Assembly (NCBI GenBank): GCA_050175155.1
Contig: JBFXJF010000026.1
Coordinates: 1 to 32,202 of the forward strand
Length of the DNA stretch: 32,202 nt
From: JBFXJF01 sp050175155
Lineage (GTDB): Bacteria > Bacillota > Bacilli > Tepidibacillales > Tepidibacillaceae
Direction: 5' to 3'
The translations under genes were made by a program, and so were the position numbers. Shown in pieces: positions 15,374-23,645 of the stretch (position 1 is its first letter; each line of letters starts with the position of its first letter). Under the pieces are notes generated by a model, which saw only the letters and a list, made by a program, of their open reading frames with translations, made no database searches and was not told where the DNA came from.

Positions 15374-16483
15374 CTATACCTCCAAATAATATGTATCTGG
15401 ATTATCTGGGTCAAATGTTTCATTTGCCCACATAATAGTAACCATATCCACTTCACCTAAGTTTTCAATATTATGTGTATATCCTGGTGGTATATCCACT
15501 ACTTCTAATTTGTCTCCACTTACAAAATATTCAATAACTTTAGTTTCATCTATTTTTCTAAATTTAATTACACCTTTTCCACTAACAACTAAAAACTTTT
15601 CGTTTTTAGTATGATGCCAATGATTACCTTTAGTAATTCCTGGCTTTGATACATTAATAGAGACCTGACCTCTGTCAATAGTTTTAATGAATTCAGTAAA
15701 TGAACCTCTATTATCAACATTCATCTTTAAATCATAAGAGAATTTATCTTTAGGTAGATAACTTAAATAATTAGAGTATAGTTTTTTTGTAAAGCCGTCA
15801 CCCATGTCATTGATAAAGCGATTGTTTCTACTTTCTTTAAAAGAATAAAGTAAATCAACTATGTATCCTAATTTAACTTCATATACAGGCTCTACATAAC
15901 AATAGTTATCCCTTTTACTTTCATTTCCTTTTAAAGCTTTTATAAGTTCTTTTACTAAATCATCAATATAGATTAATTTCATGTCAACATTTGGATCATT
16001 TAGTTTAATAGGTAAGTCATTAGCTATGTTATGGGAGAATGTCGCTACTGCACTATTATAGTTAGGTTTGCACCATTTTCCAAAGACATTTGGAAAACGG
16101 TAAACTAAGACTTTAGAATTAGTTTCTTTTCCATAATTAAACATCAATTCTTCTCCAGCTTTTTTACTTAATCCATAAGGATTATTTAACTCAGCTTGGA
16201 TAGATGAAGAAATCATAATAGGACAATTATTTTTATATTGTTTCAGTTTCTCTAATAGTATAGAAGTAAAACCAAAATTACCTTCCATAAATTCTTTTTC
16301 ATCTTTGGGACGATTAACTCCAGCTAAATGGAAGATAAATTCAGCTTCTTTACAGTATGAATCTAATTCTTCTTCAGTAGAATCTATGTCATACTCAAAT
16401 ATATCTTCATACTTTTGATTTCTCAATTCTGATATTAAGTTTTTTCCTATGAAGCCTTTAGCTCCAGTAACTAGTATTTTCAA
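15374..16483 (-). CDS. capF: CapF/FnlB-type bifunctional reductase with cupin domain
   Basis: A 369-residue two-domain enzyme. Residues 1-245 form an SDR domain (VTGAKGFIGKNL, FHLAGVNRP, ISSSIQ, NPYGLSKKAGEEL). Residues about 255-369 form a cupin (RGSFTEFIKT, GITKGNHWHHTKNEKFLVVSG, IPPGYTHNIENLG) with the metal-binding His cluster. CapF of Staphylococcus aureus has this arrangement. Its cupin epimerises C3 and its SDR reduces C4 of the CapE product. The start codon is TTG (16483-16481). The predicted MKILVTGAKGF matches the family N-terminus and an AAGGA lies about 12 bases before. The gene ends 5 bases before CapG and lies 15 bases after CapE, a tight three-gene cassette. Confidence 0.92.
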   Translation of the reverse strand: MKILVTGAKGFIGKNLISELRNQKYEDIFEYDIDSTEEELDSYCKEAEFIFHLAGVNRPKDEKEFMEGNFGFTSILLEKLKQYKNNCPIMISSSIQAELNNPYGLSKKAGEELMFNYGKETNSKVLVYRFPNVFGKWCKPNYNSAVATFSHNIANDLPIKLNDPNVDMKLIYIDDLVKELIKALKGNESKRDNYCYVEPVYEVKLGYIVDLLYSFKESRNNRFINDMGDGFTKKLYSNYLSYLPKDKFSYDLKMNVDNRGSFTEFIKTIDRGQVSINVSKPGITKGNHWHHTKNEKFLVVSGKGVIKFRKIDETKVIEYFVSGDKLEVVDIPPGYTHNIENLGEVDMVTIMWANETFDPDNPDTYYLEV

Positions 16484-16498
16484 TTACTAATCACATCC

Positions 16499-17494
16499 TT
16501 ACTTAAATAAGTCTAATTTTAGTAATAACTTCTTCATACCTTCAATATCTAATTGTTTTGTATTATGTGAATGATAACTTTCTGCTAAAGTTATCTTCTT
16601 ATCACCTTTTTCAATATATTGATCATAATTAAGATTTCTATTATCTGCAGGTATTTTGTAGAAATCACCTAAATCAATAGCTTTTGTCATTTCTTCTTGG
16701 GTAACTAATACTTCATATAATTTCTCACCATGTCTCGTGCCAATATAGACAGGTGGAATATTACATTTTTTCAACTCTAAAATAGCTTTAGATAATGTGT
16801 CTATTGAAGCAGCTGGTGCTTTTTGAACAAATAAATCACCTTGTTCACCATGTTCAAAAGCATAAAGAACTAAATCTACTGCATCTTCAAGTGTCATCAT
16901 GAAACGTGTCATATCTGGGTTTGTAATAGTGATTGGTTTATTATGTTTTATTTGGTCTAAAAACAAAGGAATAACTGAACCTCTAGAAGCCATTACGTTA
17001 CCGTATCTTGTTAAACATAAAACTGTATCGTTTTCTCTTAACTGTCTTGATCTAGCGATAACATTTTTCTCCATTACTGCTTTTGTCATACCCATTGCAT
17101 TAATAGGATAAGCAGCTTTATCAGTAGATAAAAATATTGCTTTCTTAATGCCATTCTTTACACAAGCAGTTATTATGTTATCACTTCCTAAGATATTAGT
17201 TTTAACAGCTTCGATTGGATAAAATTCACATGATGGAACTTGTTTTAAAGCAGCTGCATGAAATACATAATCCACACCAATAAATGCACCTTCTATAGAA
17301 TTGTAATCTCTTATATCCCCAATGTAAAATTTCAATTTATGATTATTGTATAGTTTTCTCATATCTTCTTGCTTTTTTTCATCTCGGGAAAGAATTCTAA
17401 TTTCTTTAATACCAGTATTTAAAATTTTTTTTAAAACTGCGTTCCCGAAAGACCCAGTTCCCCCGGTAATCAATATAATTTCATCTTTAAACAT
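16499..17494 (-). CDS. capE: CapE/FnlA-type UDP-GlcNAc 4,6-dehydratase/5-epimerase
   Basis: A 331-residue SDR enzyme with ITGGTGSFGNAVL, LSRDEKKQEDMRK, GDIRDYNSI, HAAALKQVPSCEFYP, LSTDKAAYPINAMGMTKAVMEK split across residues about 122-144, and RYGNVMASRGSVIP. The usual catalytic Tyr-x3-Lys is Met-x3-Lys (MGMTK), a hallmark of the inverting CapE group compared with retaining dehydratases, supporting dehydration plus C5 epimerisation of UDP-D-GlcNAc. The length is as expected for the soluble form without the membrane N-terminus of CapD/WbpM. AGAGGAAAT precedes the start. It is the first gene of the UDP-L-FucNAc cassette, followed by CapF and CapG types. Confidence 0.92.
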   Translation of the reverse strand: MFKDEIILITGGTGSFGNAVLKKILNTGIKEIRILSRDEKKQEDMRKLYNNHKLKFYIGDIRDYNSIEGAFIGVDYVFHAAALKQVPSCEFYPIEAVKTNILGSDNIITACVKNGIKKAIFLSTDKAAYPINAMGMTKAVMEKNVIARSRQLRENDTVLCLTRYGNVMASRGSVIPLFLDQIKHNKPITITNPDMTRFMMTLEDAVDLVLYAFEHGEQGDLFVQKAPAASIDTLSKAILELKKCNIPPVYIGTRHGEKLYEVLVTQEEMTKAIDLGDFYKIPADNRNLNYDQYIEKGDKKITLAESYHSHNTKQLDIEGMKKLLLKLDLFK

Positions 17495-17525
17495 TATATT
17501 TCCTCTTTTCTGAATTTTATTTATC

Positions 17526-18656
17526 TCAAAGATTCTCTTTCAACCAATAACTTAATTTAGAATCGCAATCAAGAATCCTATCCAAATTATTTGATTTCCA
17601 ATTCGAAAGATCTACCTGTAAAATAGCTTTAGATATAGCTTCGGGTGAGTGTTCATAATAATAATTACATATCTCCGAAAAAATCGATTTTTCTATTACT
17701 TCCGAATACCCTGTTACAATTTTCAGGTTATGGACTGCGTAAGTAATTAATTTAGATGGAAATACACTTTTTGAAAACGAGTCTCTCATTACATAAGTGC
17801 TAAGTCCGATGTCGCATGATATTAGAAAATCAGTAAGTTCTTGACCTTGTAAAAAGCCATGAAACTCAACTACTTGTCTCTTTTTTAAATTATTTATATC
17901 ATATATCATTTTTTTAGCCAAATCGATAGCATCCTTAATCCCAAAACCCAAGATATGAACTTTGTAATTTTCGGGTAAATATTTACTGCATTCAATTGCA
18001 GAAAAAGCTCCTTTTTTTCTTGTTTCAATAGTACCTGCATAAACTACATGTACGTAATTCTTGTCAAGTGAAATTTTCACACCCTTAGGAATCTCACATA
18101 CACCATAACAAATAAAATGTGGCTTTGCTGTAAGATTCAAGTCTATTGGCAAAAGATCGTTTACAAATAAATATTTATCAAATCCCTTAATATATTTTTT
18201 CTCTTTTTCTACATAATTTAAATCCTTTGTTGCAGAATATCCATATATTTCTTCAACTTCGATAATTACATTCAATTTTTTTATTTTTTTGAGAAAATAA
18301 AGGATTTTTGTCGAATAATAACTATGATAAAGGATAATTGAATCATTTCTCTTAATCTTTAAAACATATAAAATTAATTGGGCGTTTATAATTATGAAGT
18401 TCATTATATTACTTATTTTTTTATTTGAACCAAAAGTAGAAACATATTGCACTTCAACCAATTGATTAATTAACTTTTTTTTTCTTCTGGTAAATCTACT
18501 GCTCTTGGTTTTACATAGTGATAACACCATCACATGACAATCTAGTCGCTTCAATTTTGTTATTATGTATTCCATTTTCAATCTACCGGGTATATTTCCT
18601 TGATAAATATCAAATGAATTTGTATCAATATAATTTCCTATATAATGAACTTTCAT
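17526..18656 (-). CDS. GT-B glycosyltransferase, family not assigned
   Basis: A 376-residue predicted cytoplasmic glycosyltransferase. The N-terminal half has VHYIGNYIDTNSFDIYQGNIPG and a strand/helix pattern of a GT-B donor/acceptor domain. The C-terminal half has HVVYAGTIETRKKGAF, VHILGFG, FHGFLQGQELTDFL, and CDIGLSTYV followed by FPSKLITYAVHNLKIV, the typical GT-B sugar-nucleotide region without the classic E-x7-E motif. A central hydrophobic stretch (NIMNFIIINAQLILYVLKI) may touch the membrane. The start is ATG 18656, with GGAGG farther upstream than usual and GTGGAAA nearer. It lies between flippase and capE genes and probably adds one sugar of the repeat. The donor is unknown. Confidence 0.75.
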   Translation of the reverse strand: MKVHYIGNYIDTNSFDIYQGNIPGRLKMEYIITKLKRLDCHVMVLSLCKTKSSRFTRRKKKLINQLVEVQYVSTFGSNKKISNIMNFIIINAQLILYVLKIKRNDSIILYHSYYSTKILYFLKKIKKLNVIIEVEEIYGYSATKDLNYVEKEKKYIKGFDKYLFVNDLLPIDLNLTAKPHFICYGVCEIPKGVKISLDKNYVHVVYAGTIETRKKGAFSAIECSKYLPENYKVHILGFGIKDAIDLAKKMIYDINNLKKRQVVEFHGFLQGQELTDFLISCDIGLSTYVMRDSFSKSVFPSKLITYAVHNLKIVTGYSEVIEKSIFSEICNYYYEHSPEAISKAILQVDLSNWKSNNLDRILDCDSKLSYWLKENL

Positions 18657-18697
18657 TTTTCCACTATTTCCTCCATGATTTTTGACAAATACATAAA

Positions 18698-20206
18698 CTA
18701 TTTAATTTTTAGAAAAATCTTGATTTTCAAAAAAACCGTTTCTTTTTCTATTTTGTTAAGCACAAACAAAAAAACCGCTCCTATGTATGACACAATAAAA
18801 ACACTTATTACAATTATCAAATATATCCATGTAGATACTTCGACATATGAGAGCATTAGTCCTATTAAGTTGATAATTATCAAAAATAATATATTGTTAA
18901 GTAATACTTCTTTGTATAATAACCCTATTTTAAACCCCAGATTTCTTCTGTAATATATATTAGCAAATACCACATAGACGACAAATAGTGCAAAAGCTGT
19001 ACCAACCGCTGCTCCAAGAATGCCATATTTAAGAACTAAAACCACAGTAATAATAGAATTGATGATAGCTGCAAATAACGAAAAATAAGCCATGGGCTTA
19101 TGCTTGTGTCTGACATACATAACATTTGTTGGCACATCAATTATAAGTGAAAACAATTGAGGAATCAAAACAATGATTACCACATAATATGCTTGTATAA
19201 AATCAGTTCCTACCCACAGCATTAAGAATGTTTTACCGAAATATATAAAACCCAAAGCGGGTAACAACAACCAATAAAACTTTAACTTCCCAATTCGTAA
19301 CATCAAATTGTCTAATGTATCTTGATCTTCTTTATAACCTTTTGTCATAATATCCGGCACTAAAACTTGGGAAAGCACACTAGAATAAACTTGAAATAAA
19401 TTTGTTATTGTTGCTCCTATAGAATATATTGCAACTATTGCGGCACTTGTCAATATGCCAAGTATAAGATTGTCAAGTGACCAAAACAATGCAAATGCTA
19501 TGGTTTGAATAAACATAATTCCTGTGTAATTAAAAATTGTTTTAGCAAAATCAAATGATAATCCTCTAAATCTTGGTATAACTTTCAGATTGAATGTAAT
19601 ATATAATAACATCATTATTGAGAAAAACATACTAATTATAAGATCAAAAATAATTATCACAAAAATTTCTGCACCATTATTAAGCGCTAAAAAAATTGAT
19701 AACACTCGTATAACAGATTTTATAATGTTTAATAATTGAACGAATCCATGTCTATTATATGCTCGAATAATTGCAGAAAATCCATTAAAAAACAATACAA
19801 CTCCAGCATATAACACTATATATGGAAAGGCCTTATAAACCGTACTGATTTCATCAATAGTAAGTGAATTATGATAAATATTATACAATGCACTTCGAAA
19901 ACCAATAGAAATTAATAATAATATTACAATAACTATCAGATAGAAAAGTAAAATGAAAGCGAAATAATTGGATTCTTGTTTCTTTTCATTATTGACTCTA
20001 AACCCTGTCATGAACTTAATAATTGAATTTTTAATGCCAGCATCAACTAACATAAAATATGCCATAAAACCTAACAAGATTTTATAAATACCGAAGTCTG
20101 AGTTACCCCATACCATCAACATTATTGGCGTCAAAATAAAAGAGGTTAAGTTATGTATAATCATGTTAATATAGCCTAAGAAGATTGCTCTAGACTTTGT
20201 TCTCAT
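18698..20206 (-). CDS. Wzx-type polysaccharide flippase
   Basis: A 502-residue membrane protein with about 14 hydrophobic helices. The N-terminus MRTKSRAIFLGYINMIIHNL, the conserved MVWGNSDFGIYKILLGFMAY (residues 31-50) and LVDAGIKNSIIKFM near the second and third helices are typical of the oligosaccharide flippase (MOP) family. It sits between the EpsG-type polymerase and a glycosyltransferase, the usual Wzx place beside Wzy, so it is the more likely transporter of the main repeat unit. GAGG lies upstream of the start. The 50-base gap to the polymerase gene suggests the same operon. The other flippase at 12876 is clearly different in sequence. Confidence 0.87.
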   Translation of the reverse strand: MRTKSRAIFLGYINMIIHNLTSFILTPIMLMVWGNSDFGIYKILLGFMAYFMLVDAGIKNSIIKFMTGFRVNNEKKQESNYFAFILLFYLIVIVILLLISIGFRSALYNIYHNSLTIDEISTVYKAFPYIVLYAGVVLFFNGFSAIIRAYNRHGFVQLLNIIKSVIRVLSIFLALNNGAEIFVIIIFDLIISMFFSIMMLLYITFNLKVIPRFRGLSFDFAKTIFNYTGIMFIQTIAFALFWSLDNLILGILTSAAIVAIYSIGATITNLFQVYSSVLSQVLVPDIMTKGYKEDQDTLDNLMLRIGKLKFYWLLLPALGFIYFGKTFLMLWVGTDFIQAYYVVIIVLIPQLFSLIIDVPTNVMYVRHKHKPMAYFSLFAAIINSIITVVLVLKYGILGAAVGTAFALFVVYVVFANIYYRRNLGFKIGLLYKEVLLNNILFLIIINLIGLMLSYVEVSTWIYLIIVISVFIVSYIGAVFLFVLNKIEKETVFLKIKIFLKIK

Positions 20207-20256
20207 ATATTTTCACGCCTCTCGCATTTAAATAATAATTTAATAATAATCTTATA

Positions 20257-21294
20257 CTAATATAATAGTAGAAAATCGCTTGTTGATAATAAAAAATACA
20301 GAATTAGAGTTATGGCAACCGCATACTTTAAAACTAGTCTATTCGACTTTGAAGTAGCTATCACATTTGGGACTAATATCAATGCAAAAACGCTAAAATA
20401 ATAACTTATTCTGAAAAATTCTGCAAATAAAAATGTTGCAAGTAATTGCAAAAATAGACCAATATATAAAATGTTAAATAAAATATTATTGGATTTGTCT
20501 TTTTTTAAAATATCACTACTAAACAAATATGCAAATATTAATATAACCAATTGTATAAAGAATCCAGATAGATTAAGTGTTATTCTAGAGTTTATGTAAA
20601 ATTGATAGTTTGTTGGAAGAAATTGATTCAAAACAACTACAATCAATGGTGTAATGAAATACATAACAATAATTATTATTGGAATTAATACTAATTTTTG
20701 AATCTTAAATTTTTTATTCTTTAAGAACAATATTATAAGGGCAATTAGTGCACTTATATGAAACATAGAAGCAATTAATACGAAAACTATAAACTTTATA
20801 TTTTGGTTACTCTCTATATATCTCCATGAATAGAAAATGATTGCTAATGCAATTGCTTGCCTTAACCCAGTTAAACTAAAATAGTAATAATCTAGAGCTA
20901 TCAATAAAATAAAACTTAAAGCAATATCTTTAGAATACTTTACGATAGTTGCCGAGAATAAGACTGAGAAAATAGCAGATATGATGAAGAACCAAGCTTT
21001 GACACTAAACCCAAGACTGTATATTAATTTGGTAAAAATCCAAAATAAAGGATCTTTAATTGTAATATTTATTGAGTTTTGAAGTAAATTGTTCCAACTC
21101 ATAGTACCATATTTTATAAAATTCCTAGAGTAAGCAAGCGTATCGCTCGTAAAGTCTATTTCTCTAATAACTGCGTAAGCCATTAAGAATAAAAATATAA
21201 AAAAAATATATATATATCTACTAGATTGACTTCGAATATTTAGCAAAAGACCAAAAAATGATAATAATATAAAAATAAATATAAATGAATACAT
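20257..21294 (-). CDS. EpsG-family polysaccharide polymerase (Wzy role)
   Basis: A 345-residue membrane protein with about 10 helices. The EpsG-family signature is present: an early loop with REIDFTSDTLAYSRNF, then LTGLRQAIALAIIFYSW, then ASMFHISALIALIILF. This family replaces classical Wzy in many Bacillota loci and polymerises the lipid-linked repeat units on the outer face. The length is typical. AAAGG precedes the ATG, which lies 1 base after the stop of the Fe-S gene. Placement beside a flippase supports the assignment. It is the only polymerase candidate in the window. Confidence 0.85.
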   Translation of the reverse strand: MYSFIFIFILLSFFGLLLNIRSQSSRYIYIFFIFLFLMAYAVIREIDFTSDTLAYSRNFIKYGTMSWNNLLQNSINITIKDPLFWIFTKLIYSLGFSVKAWFFIISAIFSVLFSATIVKYSKDIALSFILLIALDYYYFSLTGLRQAIALAIIFYSWRYIESNQNIKFIVFVLIASMFHISALIALIILFLKNKKFKIQKLVLIPIIIIVMYFITPLIVVVLNQFLPTNYQFYINSRITLNLSGFFIQLVILIFAYLFSSDILKKDKSNNILFNILYIGLFLQLLATFLFAEFFRISYYFSVFALILVPNVIATSKSNRLVLKYAVAITLILYFLLSTSDFLLLY

Positions 21295-21295
21295 C

Positions 21296-22486
21296 TTAAT
21301 TACCTTTTATATATTGCTTGTAAAATTTCCATAGAAACGAGGTTTTTATTAATGTCTTAAATCTTCTAGGGTTCAATAAATATTTTTTGTATATTTTTTT
21401 ATATCCCAAATTATTCAGCTCCTTGAATATAACTTCTCTTTCCAAAGGACGTTTTGTAGCTTCAAAGAAGTTTGGATTTTGACAAGTTGCTTCTTCTTTT
21501 GACACTTCGTAAATATGAAGTGTAGTAGCAAGGTCATCAAAAATACGTTGTCCTTTTTCAGTATTAATTATCACTAACGAAACACCTTTATCCTTTTCAA
21601 TGCTAGGCAAAGCATTTTCAACCCCCCAAAAATCTGCTAGAGTTATGTCCCCGACCCTATTAATAGATGAAAATTGACAATTATAACAATTTTCTCTTAA
21701 AATATAACCTCTTAAAAAACTAAAGAAATATGGTGATATGGCAGCGGGAGTATAGTGCCTTTTTACCTTGTTTTTCTTTTTTATGTCATAAGAAAGAGTT
21801 ATTGACCATCCAAATTTTTCTTTGTCTCTAAAATTTATATCAACTAATTCACCTTTGTGTTTATTTTCTAAATATAAAACATACTCCCTGAACATTCTTT
21901 CACTTGGGACACCATGGCATAATAAGTCTATTGTAACTAACGAATCTATATTCTTTTTACCTAAAAAATAATAAAGTGCATCAACTTGACATGGAGTTCC
22001 TACAAAAAGAATTTTTCTTTTAGCACTTAAATCGCTCTTTATATTTACAAAGGTATCATATAATTGACTTTGTATATATTTTGATCCTTGAAGCTGACTA
22101 ATATCATCAACTTGATTTATACCACAATGATGTAAATGCCTTTCTTTTATATCTAATTTCGCACCATAAACGACGCCTTGTTCCTCTAATATTTTATTAG
22201 CTATTTGGTAAAATACTCCCCCCGAAGAACTTCTTTTAATACTTTTCAAGTCTTTGCTTATAGCTGCATAAAAATGTTGATTCTGCTTATTAAACTTAGG
22301 AACATGTTGCATGTGACATACACTTATGCATATACCGCATTTAATACAGTCAGCATCATTGAACTCTGGATAAAAAAAGCCTTCCTCATTTATTTTCATA
22401 CTAATACAATTTGTTGGGCATGAATTGACACAGTTGTAACACCCTGAACAAAGTTTTTCATTTCTAGTCAATAAAAATCTATTCAC
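21296..22486 (-). CDS. Fe-S protein of the F420 hydrogenase/dehydrogenase beta-subunit family
   Basis: About 396 residues. Two 4Fe-4S ferredoxin motifs lie at the N-terminus: CSGCYNCVNSCP (C-x2-C-x2-C-x3-C-P) and CIKCGICISVCH. The N- and C-terminal domains of the coenzyme F420 hydrogenase/dehydrogenase beta-subunit family follow (SSGGVFYQIA, VGTPCQVDALYYFL, LLCHGVPSERMF, CQFSSINRVGDITLADFWG). I place the start at GTG 22486 because GGAGGA lies just upstream. It overlaps the stop of the pyruvyltransferase gene by 8 bases. A longer frame to 22510 would use a TTG without such a site. Proteins of this type recur beside pyruvyltransferases in polysaccharide loci. Their exact redox reaction is unsettled. 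Confidence 0.85.
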   Translation of the reverse strand: MNRFLLTRNEKLCSGCYNCVNSCPTNCISMKINEEGFFYPEFNDADCIKCGICISVCHMQHVPKFNKQNQHFYAAISKDLKSIKRSSSGGVFYQIANKILEEQGVVYGAKLDIKERHLHHCGINQVDDISQLQGSKYIQSQLYDTFVNIKSDLSAKRKILFVGTPCQVDALYYFLGKKNIDSLVTIDLLCHGVPSERMFREYVLYLENKHKGELVDINFRDKEKFGWSITLSYDIKKKNKVKRHYTPAAISPYFFSFLRGYILRENCYNCQFSSINRVGDITLADFWGVENALPSIEKDKGVSLVIINTEKGQRIFDDLATTLHIYEVSKEEATCQNPNFFEATKRPLEREVIFKELNNLGYKKIYKKYLLNPRRFKTLIKTSFLWKFYKQYIKGN

Positions 22487-23645
22487 ATTTTCCTCCACCA
22501 ATTCCATCAAGAGAATTAATCAAATAATTTTGAGATTCGACTCTCATTTTCTGAAGTTTTTCTTTTATTTCAACATAATTTGCAATCTGCTTCACTTCTT
22601 CAATTTTCATACTGTAATTAATAAATCGGTCAGAAAGATTAATTGTATCTAGGAAATCTACAATTCTATTAGTTTGTTCATACTGAGCGGTATGATTTCT
22701 TGGAAATGACAAGAATGATTTTTCAAATATTACAGAAAATGTTGTTCCATGAAATGAATCAGTAAAAATGAAACTTGCTCCTTTGAACATTTTAACAAAA
22801 TCAAAAGGGCCTAATTTTAAGTACTGTGATTCACTACTAAATTCAAATTTATTTTTAAATGGTAAATAAAATATTTTTAGCTTATTTAAAATTGAATATT
22901 CATTAACAAGTTTGATAATAAATTCTTCTGGTTCGTCTAGAAAATAACAAAGAACATATTTTACCTCTGATTTTCTACATTCAAGATTTGTCCATTTTGT
23001 TTCATCAACAAGAAGGGTTGGGTCAAGCACGACCGGAACATCTCTTCCAATCATTTCTTTTATAATCTTTTTTCCAGTTTTTTCACGCACTGAAATATTA
23101 GTAAAATTCTCAAGATTTTTTTTAATTTTTTTATAATTATATTTAGGCACATAACCCACTCCAAAACTTGGTGCATATGCAATTTTTTTCTCGTTAGATG
23201 CAAATTCAAGAAACTTATGTGGTCTTAGTTTTATACCGAGAGGTGACCATATCTGATCGCTACCACAAATAAAAGCAAAATAGTCTTCTTGATTTTCTAT
23301 CTTTGAAATGAATTTATAAGAAATTTCTTCAATTTCCAAATTTTTCTTAATTGCATTTTGAAAGTCGGTTTTAACAACATCGGGAATGTGATGCTTATAC
23401 CTCATTCCCATTTTTCTCAAACGTAAAAAGGATAGGATATATTTAGGCCATCTCAATAAAAGAAAAATATAAGAAATTATTGATATAAGTTTGTTGTTTA
23501 TAACTCTAGATTCAGAATCATACTTAAACTTCAAGAAAACCGGCCGAAAACCTTTATCTTTTAAGAACAAACTCATAGAGTAAGCTTGTAAAAAAGAACC
23601 ATAGTTATTTATATCGTAGTATGTAACAATTCCTATTTTTTTCAC
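22479..23645 (-). CDS. Polysaccharide pyruvyltransferase-family protein
   Basis: A 388-residue protein with the polysaccharide pyruvyltransferase fold: N-terminal IGIVTYYDINNYGSFLQAYS, the central FICGSDQIWSP, KIAYAPSFGVG, VSVREKTGKKII, VLDPTLLVDETKW and the late FIFTDSFHGTTFSVIF. Members add ketal pyruvate from phosphoenolpyruvate to a sugar, although this particular sub-group next to the Fe-S partner has also been annotated only by similarity. The start is GTG 23645, overlapping the TGA of the preceding glycosyltransferase by 4 bases (GTGA), so translation is coupled. If active it would place a negative charge on the polymer. Confidence 0.85.
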   Translation of the reverse strand: MKKIGIVTYYDINNYGSFLQAYSMSLFLKDKGFRPVFLKFKYDSESRVINNKLISIISYIFLLLRWPKYILSFLRLRKMGMRYKHHIPDVVKTDFQNAIKKNLEIEEISYKFISKIENQEDYFAFICGSDQIWSPLGIKLRPHKFLEFASNEKKIAYAPSFGVGYVPKYNYKKIKKNLENFTNISVREKTGKKIIKEMIGRDVPVVLDPTLLVDETKWTNLECRKSEVKYVLCYFLDEPEEFIIKLVNEYSILNKLKIFYLPFKNKFEFSSESQYLKLGPFDFVKMFKGASFIFTDSFHGTTFSVIFEKSFLSFPRNHTAQYEQTNRIVDFLDTINLSDRFINYSMKIEEVKQIANYVEIKEKLQKMRVESQNYLINSLDGIGGGKCE

